Assembly: GCA_016219645.1 (NCBI GenBank)
Contig: JACRLR010000030.1
Coordinates: forward strand, 33,044-97,043
DNA: 64,000 bases
Direction: 5' to 3'
Source of the DNA: Nitrospirota bacterium
GTDB taxonomy: Bacteria; Nitrospirota; Nitrospiria; Nitrospirales; Nitrospiraceae
The position numbers and the translations under genes were made by a program. The notes beneath the pieces are model-generated. The model did not search any database. It was not told where the DNA came from and worked only from the letters and a program-made list of their open reading frames with translations. Numbering within the stretch: the first letter of the stretch is position 1; each line of letters starts with the position of its first letter. Shown piece after piece: positions 53,729 through 63,218 of this stretch.

Positions 53729-54496
53729 TTATGGGCTCAAGTTGTTCCCGGGCTTTCTCATCCGATACCCTTCAATGACGACAGTGATTGAAGAGTCCAT
53801 CGCCACTGACCCGATCTGACTGAGCAGTTCATCCGGCTTCCCGCGAAAGAGCGTCTCCTGACCAGTTGTGAGATTCATCGCAACGACGGTTCGCCTCCTT
53901 GGGAGTACCTGCGTGAGACATTTCAGTAACCCTGTGAGCGCTCTTGGCCTGACATAGAACACGAGAGTTTTTCGTTCTTTACGAAATTGAGAGAGATACT
54001 GCAGGAGGCGATGGTTGGTTGAGGGAAGACGGCCTTCGAAGATGATCGCATCACCGGAAAATCCTGAAATTGCTGTTGCTGCCGTCAATGCGGAGGGGCC
54101 GGGGATGGTGATCACGGGGATCCTGGCTTGAGAGGCGGCAGCCACAAACAGATAGCCCGGGTCGTAGATGATAGGGGTGCCGTTATCTGAGACAAGAGCG
54201 ACATCTTGTCCCTCCATGAGTCGATGCAGAAGCAGCAGCATTTTCTCATGGCGATCGTGCGGCCCGTAGCGTGTGACCGTTGCAGTGATTCCATGATGAG
54301 CCAGCAGCGCCTGAGTTGCGCGAGGATCTTCTGACGCGACAATCATGACAAGGCGTAGTATGGCCAGGGCTCGAAGGGTGATGTCATCAGGGTGCCCAAC
54401 CGGTGTGCTGACGACATAGAGGGTGCCACGAAGGCCCGGTGTAGCTGATCGGTCGACTCCTTCCCGTTCATTTGGTTGACTCCCATCTCGTGCCAT
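53729..54496 (-). CDS. rsmI: Divergent RsmI-type 16S rRNA 2'-O-ribose methyltransferase
   Basis: A 255-residue TP_methylase-family protein. RsmI methylates C1402 of 16S rRNA. The plan is visible: GTLYVVSTPVGHPDDITLRA, a SEDPRATQALLAHHGI block, LVSDNGTPIIYDPGYL and PGPSALTAATAISGF. Several conserved positions differ from the usual RsmI (TPIGNL, AEDTR, VSDAGTP), so it may be a paralogue with another target. AAGGA lies before the ATG. It is divergent from the ccsA-hem operon. Confidence 0.75.
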   Translation of the reverse strand: MARDGSQPNEREGVDRSATPGLRGTLYVVSTPVGHPDDITLRALAILRLVMIVASEDPRATQALLAHHGITATVTRYGPHDRHEKMLLLLHRLMEGQDVALVSDNGTPIIYDPGYLFVAAASQARIPVITIPGPSALTAATAISGFSGDAIIFEGRLPSTNHRLLQYLSQFRKERKTLVFYVRPRALTGLLKCLTQVLPRRRTVVAMNLTTGQETLFRGKPDELLSQIGSVAMDSSITVVIEGYRMRKPGNNLSP

Positions 54497-54558
54497 CGAT
54501 ATAATTCCTTGTTTAATACCAGCTCGTTTGTCCTGAAAAGTCGAGGGGATGGATCTCT

Positions 54559-55362
54559 ATGGCCGCAGTGCTTTTTATGGTGACGATGGTCCTCTATTTT
54601 GCGGCCGCTGTCTCCTTTCTCGCCTACGTCCTCCGGCCTTCTGAAACCCTGTCAAATATCTCACTGGGCATGACCGCGACCGGGTTTGCCTCACACACCA
54701 TTGCCTTGGGTGCCCGGATGAGCGGGGCGACCGAAGTTTCGTTACCGGGGTTCCAGGAAGCCCTGTCGTTTTTTTCTTGGGTGCTGATTCTGGTCTTTCT
54801 CGTCGTGGAGTTTCGCCACCGGCTGCACGTACTTGGTTCATTCATCCTTCCTCTGGCACTGGTCTCACTGGTCTCTGCCGCAGCGTTGCCGGAAACCGCT
54901 CCGGCGCTTACGCCGGTATTCCGAACCTTGTGGGTCCATGTGACCCTGAGTATGCTCGGCACGGTGGGGTTTGCCATCGCCTTTGTGGCCGGTCTCATGT
55001 ATCTGATTCAGGATGGACTTCTCAAGTCCAAACGGTTCAATGTCCTCTACTCAAAGTTGCCGGCCTTGGACTTTCTCGACCATCTGAATCAGCAGTCGAT
55101 CGTGACAGGGTTTCCACTGCTCACGCTCGGCATCATTACCGGTGCCCTTTCAGCCGAGTTCTCCCGTGGGTCATATCTGAACTGGAATCCCGAGCAAACA
55201 GGAGCCTTGGTGACATGGGTATTCTACTTTGGGGTACTGATGGGGCGGCTCACGGTGGGCTGGAGAGCCAAACGTGCGGCATATCTTACGATTATCGGAT
55301 TTGCCGGTGTGATTTTGACCCTGATCGGCGTGGTTCTCAAGAGCCACGGACCGGTGTCGTAA
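54559..55362 (+). CDS. CcsA/HemX-like membrane protein
   Basis: A 267-residue integral membrane protein with about eight segments and the cytochrome c assembly (CcsA) family marks: WVHVTLSMLGTVGFAIAFVA with a conserved histidine, EFSRGSYLNWNPEQTGALVT in place of the WWD-like loop, and a histidine/tryptophan-rich end. Stand-alone members next to hemA are called HemX and influence glutamyl-tRNA reductase level. The hemA start follows after one base, so HemX is the likelier role; a cytochrome c assembly role is not excluded. Confidence 0.85.
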   Translation: MAAVLFMVTMVLYFAAAVSFLAYVLRPSETLSNISLGMTATGFASHTIALGARMSGATEVSLPGFQEALSFFSWVLILVFLVVEFRHRLHVLGSFILPLALVSLVSAAALPETAPALTPVFRTLWVHVTLSMLGTVGFAIAFVAGLMYLIQDGLLKSKRFNVLYSKLPALDFLDHLNQQSIVTGFPLLTLGIITGALSAEFSRGSYLNWNPEQTGALVTWVFYFGVLMGRLTVGWRAKRAAYLTIIGFAGVILTLIGVVLKSHGPVS

Positions 55363-55363
55363 T

Positions 55364-56755
55364 ATGCATATTGTCGTCGTTGGATTAAGCCACAAGACCG
55401 CCCCGGTCGAAATCCGCGAGAAACTTGCGGTCCCCGAGAGCCGGATGGGCGAAGCCCTGACCAGGCTCTGCTCATACCAGGGGGTGCGGGAAGGGATGTT
55501 ATTGTCGACGTGCAATCGCGTCGAGGTCTATGCCGTCGTCGATGAGATCGAATCAGGGTATGGAGGAATCCAGGACTTCTTGGCAGACGCCCACCTTTCG
55601 TTGTCCTCCGAGCAATTGACCCCCCACATTTACTGGCATCAAGGGGATCGAGCGATCAGCCACTTGTTCCGTGTTGCCTCCAGTCTCGATTCCATGATTG
55701 TCGGCGAGTCGCAGATCCTGGGCCAGATCAAGGATGCCTTCGAGGTTGCGCTCACACACAAGACGACCGGCATCATTCTGAACAAGGTCATGAAGAAAGC
55801 GATCTCTGTCGCCAAACGAGTGCGGACGGAAACCAGGATTGCCGAGATGGCTGTCTCGGTCAGCTATGCTGCGGTTGAATTAGCCAAAAAGATCTTCTCG
55901 GACTTAAGTGAGAAGACGGTGTTGTTGGTCGGGGCGGGAGAGATGGCCAAGCTGGCGGCCAGGCATTTCATTGCCAGCGGTGTCCGGCATGTACGGGTGA
56001 CGACCAGGAATCCGCAGCATGCAGTGGAATTGGCAAACCGCTTTGGCGGCACTCCGGTCGCTTTTGAAGAGTTTCGGGAGGACATGGCCTCTGCCGATAT
56101 CGTCTTGGTATCGACCGGCGCCGCTCATTACCTCGTAGGCGAAGATGACGTCCAGCGTTCGATCAGGCAACGGATGAATCGTCCGATGTTCTTAATCGAT
56201 ATTTCGGTCCCGCGCAATATCGATCCAGCGGTACGGCATGTCGATAATGCTTTCCTCTTCGACATCGACGATTTGAAAACCAGGGTTGAGCACAACCGTG
56301 GGGAGCGTCTCAACGAAGCTGAGAAAGCCGAGCGGATGGTGCTGGATGAAGTCGGGATTGTGCGGCAATGGCTCCAGTCTCTGGAGGTCACTCCCACTAT
56401 CGTCGCGCTCCGTTCACGGGCTGACGATATCAAGCGGGTTGAACTCGACAAAGCCTTGGCTCGTTTGGCGAATCTGTCTGCCCAAGAACGTGAAATGGTC
56501 GAAGCGTTGGCGTCGTCCATCGTGAATAAGCTCATTCATAACACGATGGTGACTCTCAAAGCTGAGGTGAATTCCTCCGAGGGGGCTGCCTTCGTCGAGG
56601 CCGCGAGACGTTTTTTCAGTCTCAGCGACCCTGCGCTCCCTGATGTGAATCAGCGTGTGTCATCTGAGTCTGAGGCTTGCCATACATCTCAGGCAGACAT
56701 ACAGGGTATTGAAGAGGCAACTCCCAGAACTGCTTCGAAGATGCCCGATCAATGA
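55364..56755 (+). CDS. hemA: Glutamyl-tRNA reductase
   Basis: First committed step of tetrapyrrole synthesis: reduces Glu-tRNA to glutamate-1-semialdehyde. The 463-residue protein has the catalytic cysteine 50 in MLLSTCNRVEVYA, the SHKTAPVEIREK start, the ESQILGQIKDAFE block and the NADPH motif VLLVGAGEMAKLAARH. The C-terminal dimerisation domain is complete and followed by a polar tail. It is translationally adjacent to the HemX-like gene and heads the hem series. Confidence 0.96.
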   Translation: MHIVVVGLSHKTAPVEIREKLAVPESRMGEALTRLCSYQGVREGMLLSTCNRVEVYAVVDEIESGYGGIQDFLADAHLSLSSEQLTPHIYWHQGDRAISHLFRVASSLDSMIVGESQILGQIKDAFEVALTHKTTGIILNKVMKKAISVAKRVRTETRIAEMAVSVSYAAVELAKKIFSDLSEKTVLLVGAGEMAKLAARHFIASGVRHVRVTTRNPQHAVELANRFGGTPVAFEEFREDMASADIVLVSTGAAHYLVGEDDVQRSIRQRMNRPMFLIDISVPRNIDPAVRHVDNAFLFDIDDLKTRVEHNRGERLNEAEKAERMVLDEVGIVRQWLQSLEVTPTIVALRSRADDIKRVELDKALARLANLSAQEREMVEALASSIVNKLIHNTMVTLKAEVNSSEGAAFVEAARRFFSLSDPALPDVNQRVSSESEACHTSQADIQGIEEATPRTASKMPDQ

Positions 56756-56849
56756 TGGCGCCATGACAGTTTGGAGAAGCTCATAACCCAGCGAATGGTT
56801 CCCGACGTGTCATCTCCCGTGTCATCGCGTCAATCCGCAAAAGGAAGCT

Positions 56850-57797
56850 ATGCTAACAGTCGGTGGTGAACGATCAACCGTCGTGCTCGGAACTCGCGGA
56901 AGCAAACTGGCGGTGCAGCAAAGCGAGTGGGTGCAGGGGCAGTTACAGACACTGGCTCCGCATGTGACGGTGACATTGCGGAAGATCCAAACATCGGGAG
57001 ACAAGATTCTCGATGTCCCGCTGGCTCAGATTGGCGGGAAGGGGCTGTTCGTCAAGGAGATCGAGGAAGCTCTCTTAAGCGGCGAGATCGATCTGGCGGT
57101 GCATAGCATGAAAGATGTGCCGACGGAATTGCCGGAGGGATTAGCCATTCTCTGTGTGCCGCCACGAGAGGATCCCCGCGATGCTCTGATCAGTCGTGAC
57201 GGGCAGTCGTTCAAGGATCTCCCCCACGCTGCTCGGATCGGGACCAGCAGCCTGCGTCGCCAATCACAGCTTTTGCATGCCAGGACCGACTTCACGATTG
57301 CGATGTTGCGCGGAAACTTGGATACCCGTCTCAAAAAATTACGGGCTGGACAGTTCGATGCCATCGTGCTTGCGGCGGCTGGTTTGCGCCGCTTGGCTTG
57401 GGCGCATGAAATTACGGAGTATCTTGCTCCGGAGATCAGTCTACCAGCCATTGGCCAGGGGGCCTTGGGGATTGAGGGGCGGCGGGACGATCTCTTTATC
57501 CATTCGATATTGAGTGGCCTGGACCATGCGCCGAGTAAGATTGCCGTTCTTGCCGAACGTGCATTGCTCCATCGGCTCGAAGGAGGCTGTCAGGTTCCGA
57601 TCGCCGCCCATGCGACTGTGGTTGGAACCGGGGTAACACTGGAAGGATTGGTAGCCAGCGTGGATGGAAAAGAGCTCATTCGCGATACCGCTGAAGGAAC
57701 CATTGAGGATCCGGAGTCCATCGGCATCCAACTTGCTGAACGATTGCTCGCACGTGGTGGCGATAGGATTCTGCAAGCGATCTACGGGGCTCCATGA
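56850..57797 (+). CDS. hemC: Hydroxymethylbilane synthase
   Basis: Joins four porphobilinogen units. The 315-residue protein contains LGTRGSKLAVQQSEWVQGQ, VHSMKDVPTELPEG, RIGTSSLRRQSQL, MLRGNLDTRLKKL and the dipyrromethane-cofactor cysteine in RLEGGCQVPIAA. The start at 56850 gives a slightly long N-terminus but agrees with AAGGAAG upstream. The stop overlaps the next gene by four bases (ATGA). Confidence 0.96.
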   Translation: MLTVGGERSTVVLGTRGSKLAVQQSEWVQGQLQTLAPHVTVTLRKIQTSGDKILDVPLAQIGGKGLFVKEIEEALLSGEIDLAVHSMKDVPTELPEGLAILCVPPREDPRDALISRDGQSFKDLPHAARIGTSSLRRQSQLLHARTDFTIAMLRGNLDTRLKKLRAGQFDAIVLAAAGLRRLAWAHEITEYLAPEISLPAIGQGALGIEGRRDDLFIHSILSGLDHAPSKIAVLAERALLHRLEGGCQVPIAAHATVVGTGVTLEGLVASVDGKELIRDTAEGTIEDPESIGIQLAERLLARGGDRILQAIYGAP

Positions 57798-59332
57798 CCA
57801 AACAGAAGAAGGGGAAGGTCTTCTTAGTTGGAGCGGGGCCAGGGGATCCTGGACTGCTCACGCTGAGAGGGAAGGAATGTTTGGAACAGGCCGATGTCGT
57901 CCTCTATGATTATCTCGCCAATTCTGCGTTACTGGAGCATGCTCCGGCCACGGCACAGCGCGTCTATGTCGGTCGGCGGGGACGTGGACGGTATCAAGAC
58001 CAGGCCAATATCAATCGGCTGCTCATTGCACGGGCCAAGGATGGGAACATCGTAGTCAGGCTCAAAGGAGGTGACCCCTTTGTCTTTGGACGCGGCGGGG
58101 AAGAGGCAGAAGCGGTGGCTGCTGCGGGGGTCGAATTCGAAATTGTGCCAGGTGTAACGGCAGCGGTTGCGGTTCCTGCCTATGCGGGTATTCCGGTGAC
58201 CCACCGGACGTTAGCCTCCACGGTCACGTTTGTAGCCGGGCATGAGGATCCTACCAAGCCTGCGGCCTTGTTGGAATGGCCCAAATTAGCCAGTGCATCC
58301 GGGACGCTCGTGTTCATGATGGGCATGAAAAATCTTCCGTCGATCGTTGACCGATTACTGTCGGAGGGCCGGTCGCCGGACACACCGGTCGCGGCGATTC
58401 GTTGGGGAACCAGAGCCGGTCAACGGACCATCGTGGGGACATTGTGTGATATCGTTGAGCGAACTGAAGCGGCGCATCTAGAACCACCTACGGTGATCGT
58501 TGTGGGTAAGGTGGTGCAATTGCGAGGGCAGCTGAATTGGTTTGAAGCCAAGCCGCTCTTTGGGAAACGGATCGTCCTCACTCGCGCACAGGAACAGGCG
58601 CGCGAGTTTTCTCAGTTACTGGCGGCCTATGGTGCGGAGCCGGTTGAAGTTCCGACGATTCAGATCGTGCCCCCGGCCAGTTGGCAGCCAATCGATGATG
58701 CAGTCACTCGTCTGAACACCTACCAATGGCTCATTTTTACCAGCGTCAACGGGGTGAAGCCCTTCATGGAGCGTCTTCATGTGGCGAAGAAGGATGCACG
58801 GGCGTTAGCAAATCTTCGCCTCTGTGCGATTGGGCCACGGACTGCGCAGGAACTGGGAGCTTATGGGCTCACTCCCGATGTCGTTCCTTCCGAGTATCAG
58901 GCAGAGGGAGTGATTGCTTCATTAACCCATGTGGGAATACAAGGGAGCCATATTTTGATCCCGCGCGCCGAAGTGGCTCGAGAAATTTTGCCGGAACAGT
59001 TGCGCGCGCATGGGGCAACTGTCGATGTGATCCCCGTCTATCGCACGATCGCTCCGGCCGTGGATGTTGCATCCTTGACGCAACAGTTTCACGAAGGGCA
59101 GGTGGCGGTCGTCACATTCACGAGTTCCTCTACCGTCCGTAATTTTGTCGAGGTGTTCGGGGGGCGGGATGCGGTGAGGCCACTCGTCGCGCGGGTGGTC
59201 ATTGCTTGCATCGGACCTATTACGGCACGTACGGCGGAGGAGTATGGGTTGACGGTGACAGTCATGCCGGCGACAAACACTGTGCCGGCGCTGACAGAAG
59301 CGATCGTGAGGCATTTCAAGCATGTGGCGTGA
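57794..59332 (+). CDS. cobA-hemD: Fusion of uroporphyrinogen-III methyltransferase and uroporphyrinogen-III synthase
   Basis: A 512-residue two-domain protein. Residues 1-250 are the SAM-dependent methyltransferase (KVFLVGAGPGDPGLLTL, VRLKGGDPFVFGRGGEE, VVPGVTAAVAVPAYAGIPVT), which leads to precorrin-2 for sirohaem or B12. Residues 255-512 are HemD (GKRIVLTRAQEQAREFSQLL, IFTSVNGVKPFMERL, FTSSSTVRNFVEVFG). The fusion places the branch point between haem and sirohaem/B12 in one protein, which fits with the B12-dependent reductase in this window. Confidence 0.95.
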   Translation: MTKQKKGKVFLVGAGPGDPGLLTLRGKECLEQADVVLYDYLANSALLEHAPATAQRVYVGRRGRGRYQDQANINRLLIARAKDGNIVVRLKGGDPFVFGRGGEEAEAVAAAGVEFEIVPGVTAAVAVPAYAGIPVTHRTLASTVTFVAGHEDPTKPAALLEWPKLASASGTLVFMMGMKNLPSIVDRLLSEGRSPDTPVAAIRWGTRAGQRTIVGTLCDIVERTEAAHLEPPTVIVVGKVVQLRGQLNWFEAKPLFGKRIVLTRAQEQAREFSQLLAAYGAEPVEVPTIQIVPPASWQPIDDAVTRLNTYQWLIFTSVNGVKPFMERLHVAKKDARALANLRLCAIGPRTAQELGAYGLTPDVVPSEYQAEGVIASLTHVGIQGSHILIPRAEVAREILPEQLRAHGATVDVIPVYRTIAPAVDVASLTQQFHEGQVAVVTFTSSSTVRNFVEVFGGRDAVRPLVARVVIACIGPITARTAEEYGLTVTVMPATNTVPALTEAIVRHFKHVA

Positions 59333-59410
59333 GTCGACGTTTCCATGTCTGGATTAGGTTGACGAAGGTATCGGGATAGTGGGGCGAATTACCAAAAGGA
59401 GGGCAGGACT

Positions 59411-59803
59411 ATGGTTTCCGTCAAGTCGTTCATGGTTCCGAGAGAGAAGTTTGTTTCGGTCGAGCGGGACACCAGTGCTCAGATGGCTGCTCGTATTATG
59501 CGGGATCGTGGCATCGGCAGCCTGTTCGTGACGCATGGGAAGGAGATCATCGGTATTCTGACGGATACCGATATGGTCAGGCGGGTGGTTGCGGCTGGAG
59601 CTGATACCCAGAAGACAACGGTCGAACAGGTTATGTCGGCCCCGATCTTGACGATTGATGAAAATAAGACCCTGCTCGATGCCAACGATCTGATGGCCAA
59701 GACGCATATCCGCCATCTCGGCGTCACTCAGGACGGCAAGTTGGCGGGTATGATCTCTGTTCGTGACCTCGTGCTGTTCTTGACCAATCTTCCAAGGAAG
59801 TGA
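59411..59803 (+). CDS. Stand-alone CBS-pair protein
   Basis: A 130-residue protein of two CBS domains: [17 protein letters not shown] with [20 protein letters not shown], and [20 protein letters not shown] with [23 protein letters not shown] pairs bind adenine nucleotides and act as energy or ionic sensors. It sits inside the hem series, 4 bases before hemB, with AGGAGGGCAGG upstream, and could tune a neighbouring enzyme. The target is not known. Confidence 0.85.
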   Translation: MVSVKSFMVPREKFVSVERDTSAQMAARIMRDRGIGSLFVTHGKEIIGILTDTDMVRRVVAAGADTQKTTVEQVMSAPILTIDENKTLLDANDLMAKTHIRHLGVTQDGKLAGMISVRDLVLFLTNLPRK

Positions 59804-59807
59804 TCCG

Positions 59808-60779
59808 ATGAGCTTCCCAATCCAGCGGCTTAGGCGGCTGCGTCAGCACGAGGCATTCCGTCGCATGGTGCGGGAGACGCGTCTGGCCCCGTCTGACCTT
59901 ATCTATCCCCTGTTCGTCGTCGAAGGGCAAAATCGGCGGGAGGAGATCACTTCGATGCCAGGCCAGTTCCGGCTCTCAGTCGATCTCTTGGTGAAGGAAG
60001 CCAGTGAGGTTTCCGTCTTGGGGATTGCCGCGATTATTCTGTTTGGGATTCCTGACCGGAAAGATGCTCGGGGGACCTCGGGGTTCGATCCGAATGGCAT
60101 CGTGCAGCGGGCCGTCAAAGCAGTGAAGGGACAGGTCCCGGGGCTGATGGTCGTGACCGACGTCTGTATCGACGAATATACCGATCACGGCCATTGCGGC
60201 ATCGTCAAGGATGGGCGCATTCTCAACGATGAAACGTTGGAGTGCCTCCGAGCGATGGCCAGGACCCATGCGCAGGCTGGGGCCGATATGGTGGCGCCGT
60301 CCGATATGATGGACGGGCGGGTGGCGGCGATCAGGGCCGAACTGGATCAGGCTGGATTTCCAGAGTTGCCGATCATGGCCTATGCCGCAAAATTCGCCTC
60401 ATGCTTTTATGCGCCGTTTCGGGACGCGGCATTTTCAAGCCCACAATTTGGGGATCGGCAGTCGTATCAAATGGATCCGGCCAATCGTCGGGAAGCGCTT
60501 CGAGAGATCGCCCTTGATGTCGAAGAAGGGGCTGACGTTATAATGGTGAAACCGGCATTGCCTTACCTGGATATCATCGCTGCGGCCAGGGCCCAGATGT
60601 TGTTGCCCGTGGCGGCTTATCAAGTGAGCGGAGAGTACAGCATGATCAAGGCTGCCGCTAACGCCGGCTGGCTCGACGAATCGCGGGCGATGATGGAATC
60701 GTTGCTTTCGATCAAGCGGGCCGGCGCAGATCTTATTCTGACCTACTTTGCCAAAGACGCAGCGCGTCTCCTCCGCTGA
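59808..60779 (+). CDS. hemB: Porphobilinogen synthase (delta-aminolevulinic acid dehydratase)
   Basis: Joins two aminolevulinate molecules. The 323-residue TIM barrel has the Schiff-base lysines in [17 protein letters not shown] and [13 protein letters not shown]. The metal loop [14 protein letters not shown] keeps two of the three cysteines of zinc-dependent enzymes, with aspartate in the middle position; magnesium-type enzymes have no cysteine there. The metal use is therefore unclear. It follows the CBS gene after four bases and precedes ribF by 5. Confidence 0.95.
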   Translation: MSFPIQRLRRLRQHEAFRRMVRETRLAPSDLIYPLFVVEGQNRREEITSMPGQFRLSVDLLVKEASEVSVLGIAAIILFGIPDRKDARGTSGFDPNGIVQRAVKAVKGQVPGLMVVTDVCIDEYTDHGHCGIVKDGRILNDETLECLRAMARTHAQAGADMVAPSDMMDGRVAAIRAELDQAGFPELPIMAYAAKFASCFYAPFRDAAFSSPQFGDRQSYQMDPANRREALREIALDVEEGADVIMVKPALPYLDIIAAARAQMLLPVAAYQVSGEYSMIKAAANAGWLDESRAMMESLLSIKRAGADLILTYFAKDAARLLR

Positions 60780-60784
60780 CGGCC

Positions 60785-61741
60785 ATGTTGAAAGTGACGC
60801 GTGGGCTTTCCGACAACCGTCCACGTGCGTATCCGGTCGCCACGATCGGCAATTTCGATGGCCACCACTTGGGCCATCGGGCGTTGCTGCAGACGGTGGT
60901 TGAGACGGCTCGGAAGGCGCGGGGAACGTCGCTCGTGCTGACGTTCGATCCTCATCCGGTAAAAATCCTCGCACCCCATATCGATCTTCGCTTTCTCACC
61001 AGCCCCGAGGAAAAACTTGCACACCTCGAAGCCGCGGGAATCGACGAAGTGGTGTTCCTCGATTTCACTCCAGCCTTTGCGGCCATGAGCCCGACGCAGT
61101 TTGCGGAAGAGATTCTGCATCGCTCTCTTACCCTGTCGGAGTTGTTCGTGGGCAACCATTTCGCGTTCGGGAAGGGGCGCACAGGGCGTATCGATGACCT
61201 GGTGCGTCTTGGAGAGCAGTTCGCCTTTCGCGTACATCCCGTGACCCCTGTGGTGATTGAGGGAGACGTGGTGAGTTCGAGTAGGATTCGCCGTCTTATC
61301 CAGGCCGGGAATATGGAACAGGCTTCCATGTTGCTTGGACGCACTTATGGGATTCGAGGCATCGTAGTACGTGGGATGCAGCAGGGGCGGACGATGGGTT
61401 GGCCTACGGCCAATCTGCGGTTACCAGCGGACCGGGTCGTGCCGCCTGATGGAGTCTATGCGGCAAGGACTGTCCACGGTGCTCAAATCTATGACGCGAT
61501 CGCCTATATTGGAACCAGGCCGACCTTTGGAGCGAGCGAACGGCTGATCGAGGTCAATCTGTTGGATCAGACCAGGGATCTGTATGGGCAGGAGATTTTC
61601 GTGCAGTTTGTGGGGCTGATACGGGGTGACTATATCTTTGCATCTGCCGATGAGCTGTCGAGGCAAATTGCCCAGGATGTGGAGCAGGCGCGTGTCAACC
61701 TACGGCGAATCGGCAGAGGGCTCAATAACCTTGGATGTTGA
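60785..61741 (+). CDS. ribF: Bifunctional riboflavin kinase/FMN adenylyltransferase
   Basis: Makes FMN and then FAD. The 318-residue protein has the nucleotidyltransferase domain first (ATIGNFDGHHLGHRALL, FDPHPVKIL, FVGNHFAFGKGRTG, SSSRIRRLIQAGNMEQA), then the kinase domain (GRTMGWPTANLRLP, VYAARTVHG, FGASERLIEVNLLD). The length matches the usual bacterial enzyme. It follows hemB closely and ends 4 bases before tilS. Confidence 0.95.
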   Translation: MLKVTRGLSDNRPRAYPVATIGNFDGHHLGHRALLQTVVETARKARGTSLVLTFDPHPVKILAPHIDLRFLTSPEEKLAHLEAAGIDEVVFLDFTPAFAAMSPTQFAEEILHRSLTLSELFVGNHFAFGKGRTGRIDDLVRLGEQFAFRVHPVTPVVIEGDVVSSSRIRRLIQAGNMEQASMLLGRTYGIRGIVVRGMQQGRTMGWPTANLRLPADRVVPPDGVYAARTVHGAQIYDAIAYIGTRPTFGASERLIEVNLLDQTRDLYGQEIFVQFVGLIRGDYIFASADELSRQIAQDVEQARVNLRRIGRGLNNLGC

Positions 61742-61745
61742 GGAA

Positions 61746-63212
61746 ATGGTGCTGAAGCCTTCGTCCAGGACTGCCTCACAACCGGCGTTGTTGTCCCAGC
61801 TTGTTCGGACAGTGCGGCAGCAACAGTTGTTCCATTCCGGTCACCACATGCTCGTAGCGGTGTCTGGCGGGGCTGACTCGATTGCGTTGATATCTCTCCT
61901 TCATCGTCTGGCTGACCCATGGCGCCTCAAGCTCACGGTGGTTCATTGTAACTATGGACTCCGCGGAGCAGAGTCCAACGGCGATGAATCGTTTGTGAGT
62001 ACCTTTTGCCTGGAACGACATCTGCCCCTTGTCATCCATCGCCCTAAGCTGGCCGAGCGACGGCAGAACTCATCGTTTCAAGCCGCTGCGCGCAAAGCCC
62101 GGTATGACTTCATGAGGCAATTGGCTCAGGAGGTAGGGGCGGACCGCATTGCGGTTGGCCATACCGCCAATGACCAGGCGGAAACGATACTCATGTGGAT
62201 GTTGCGAGGGGCTGGCCTGGCCGGGTTGGCTGGGATGCCCTATGTCCGCGAAGAGAAAATCATTCGTCCGCTTCTGGCCTCCACCCGCGAGGAGGTATTG
62301 GAATACTTAGAGCATGAAGGGCTGGCCCATCGTCTGGACTCGAGTAATGAGAAGTCGCTCTATCACCGCAATCGGATCAGGAGGGAACTCCTTCCTGTCA
62401 TTACGCAGCTGGCGCCGGCTGCTGTTCATGTGTTGCAGCGGCAGGCGGACTTGTTGCGTGAGGACGAACACTACCTAAAGACAGTCACAACCAAATTGAT
62501 GCATGAACTTGTGAGCTATGGTCCAGAAGGCGTACAACGACTGAACCGTCAGGCTGTGATGGAGTTGCCGGTTGCCCTTCAGCGTCGTCTCGTTCGAGCG
62601 GTCTTGCGGACCTACGAAGAAGAGGGAAACGCCAGCACGGTTCGGGTGGTGGAGTCAGTGCGGCTCGCCCTCCTCAAGGGAAGAAGCGGAGCACAGCTTT
62701 CGCTGAAGCAGGTGCTGGTGAGCGTGGATCAGGGATCGGTGCAGTTTAGTCCGGCCACAGAGATGTACAAGAACGAACCTGGTTCAGAGCATAAGACGAG
62801 TGAATGCCTGGTTCTTTCAGTGCCGTCAACTGTGTATTGGGCTGGAACGAATCAGCAAATAGATGTACAACACATGACTCGCCGTGACGCGGAGCAGGGA
62901 GGGGCCACGCTGTCCGCGGAACGGGTCTTGTTCGATGCAGAGCGGTATTCGGAGCCGCTTCAGGTCCGTTCTTGGCGAGCCGGTGATCGATTTTTTCCTC
63001 AGGGAATGAAGGGGAAAAGTAAAAAACTGCAAGATTTTTTCACGGACAGGAAAATTGCTAGCCATAGGCGCCAGAATATTCCATTATTAGTGGCTCCTGA
63101 AGGAATTCTTTGGGTAGTGGGCATGAGGCAGGATGAGCGGTTCCTCGTCAGTCGTAACACGACCAGCTGTTTAGCTGTAGCGGTGAGCAAGAGGGTCTTA
63201 GCGAAGGAGTAG
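61746..63212 (+). CDS. tilS: tRNA(Ile)-lysidine synthetase
   Basis: Changes C34 of tRNA-Ile to lysidine so it reads AUA. The 488-residue protein has the PP-loop VAVSGGADSIALISLLHRL and the conserved NYGLRGAESNGDE segment, with HTANDQAETILMWMLRGAG following. The C-terminal domain (RSWRAGDRFFPQGMKGKSKKLQDFF) is TilS-specific. The start is set at ATG 61746; GTG at 61749 is possible, and a longer frame lies inside ribF. The order tilS-hpt-ftsH is widespread in bacteria. Confidence 0.93.
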   Translation: MVLKPSSRTASQPALLSQLVRTVRQQQLFHSGHHMLVAVSGGADSIALISLLHRLADPWRLKLTVVHCNYGLRGAESNGDESFVSTFCLERHLPLVIHRPKLAERRQNSSFQAAARKARYDFMRQLAQEVGADRIAVGHTANDQAETILMWMLRGAGLAGLAGMPYVREEKIIRPLLASTREEVLEYLEHEGLAHRLDSSNEKSLYHRNRIRRELLPVITQLAPAAVHVLQRQADLLREDEHYLKTVTTKLMHELVSYGPEGVQRLNRQAVMELPVALQRRLVRAVLRTYEEEGNASTVRVVESVRLALLKGRSGAQLSLKQVLVSVDQGSVQFSPATEMYKNEPGSEHKTSECLVLSVPSTVYWAGTNQQIDVQHMTRRDAEQGGATLSAERVLFDAERYSEPLQVRSWRAGDRFFPQGMKGKSKKLQDFFTDRKIASHRRQNIPLLVAPEGILWVVGMRQDERFLVSRNTTSCLAVAVSKRVLAKE

Positions 63213-63218
63213 GGAAGT

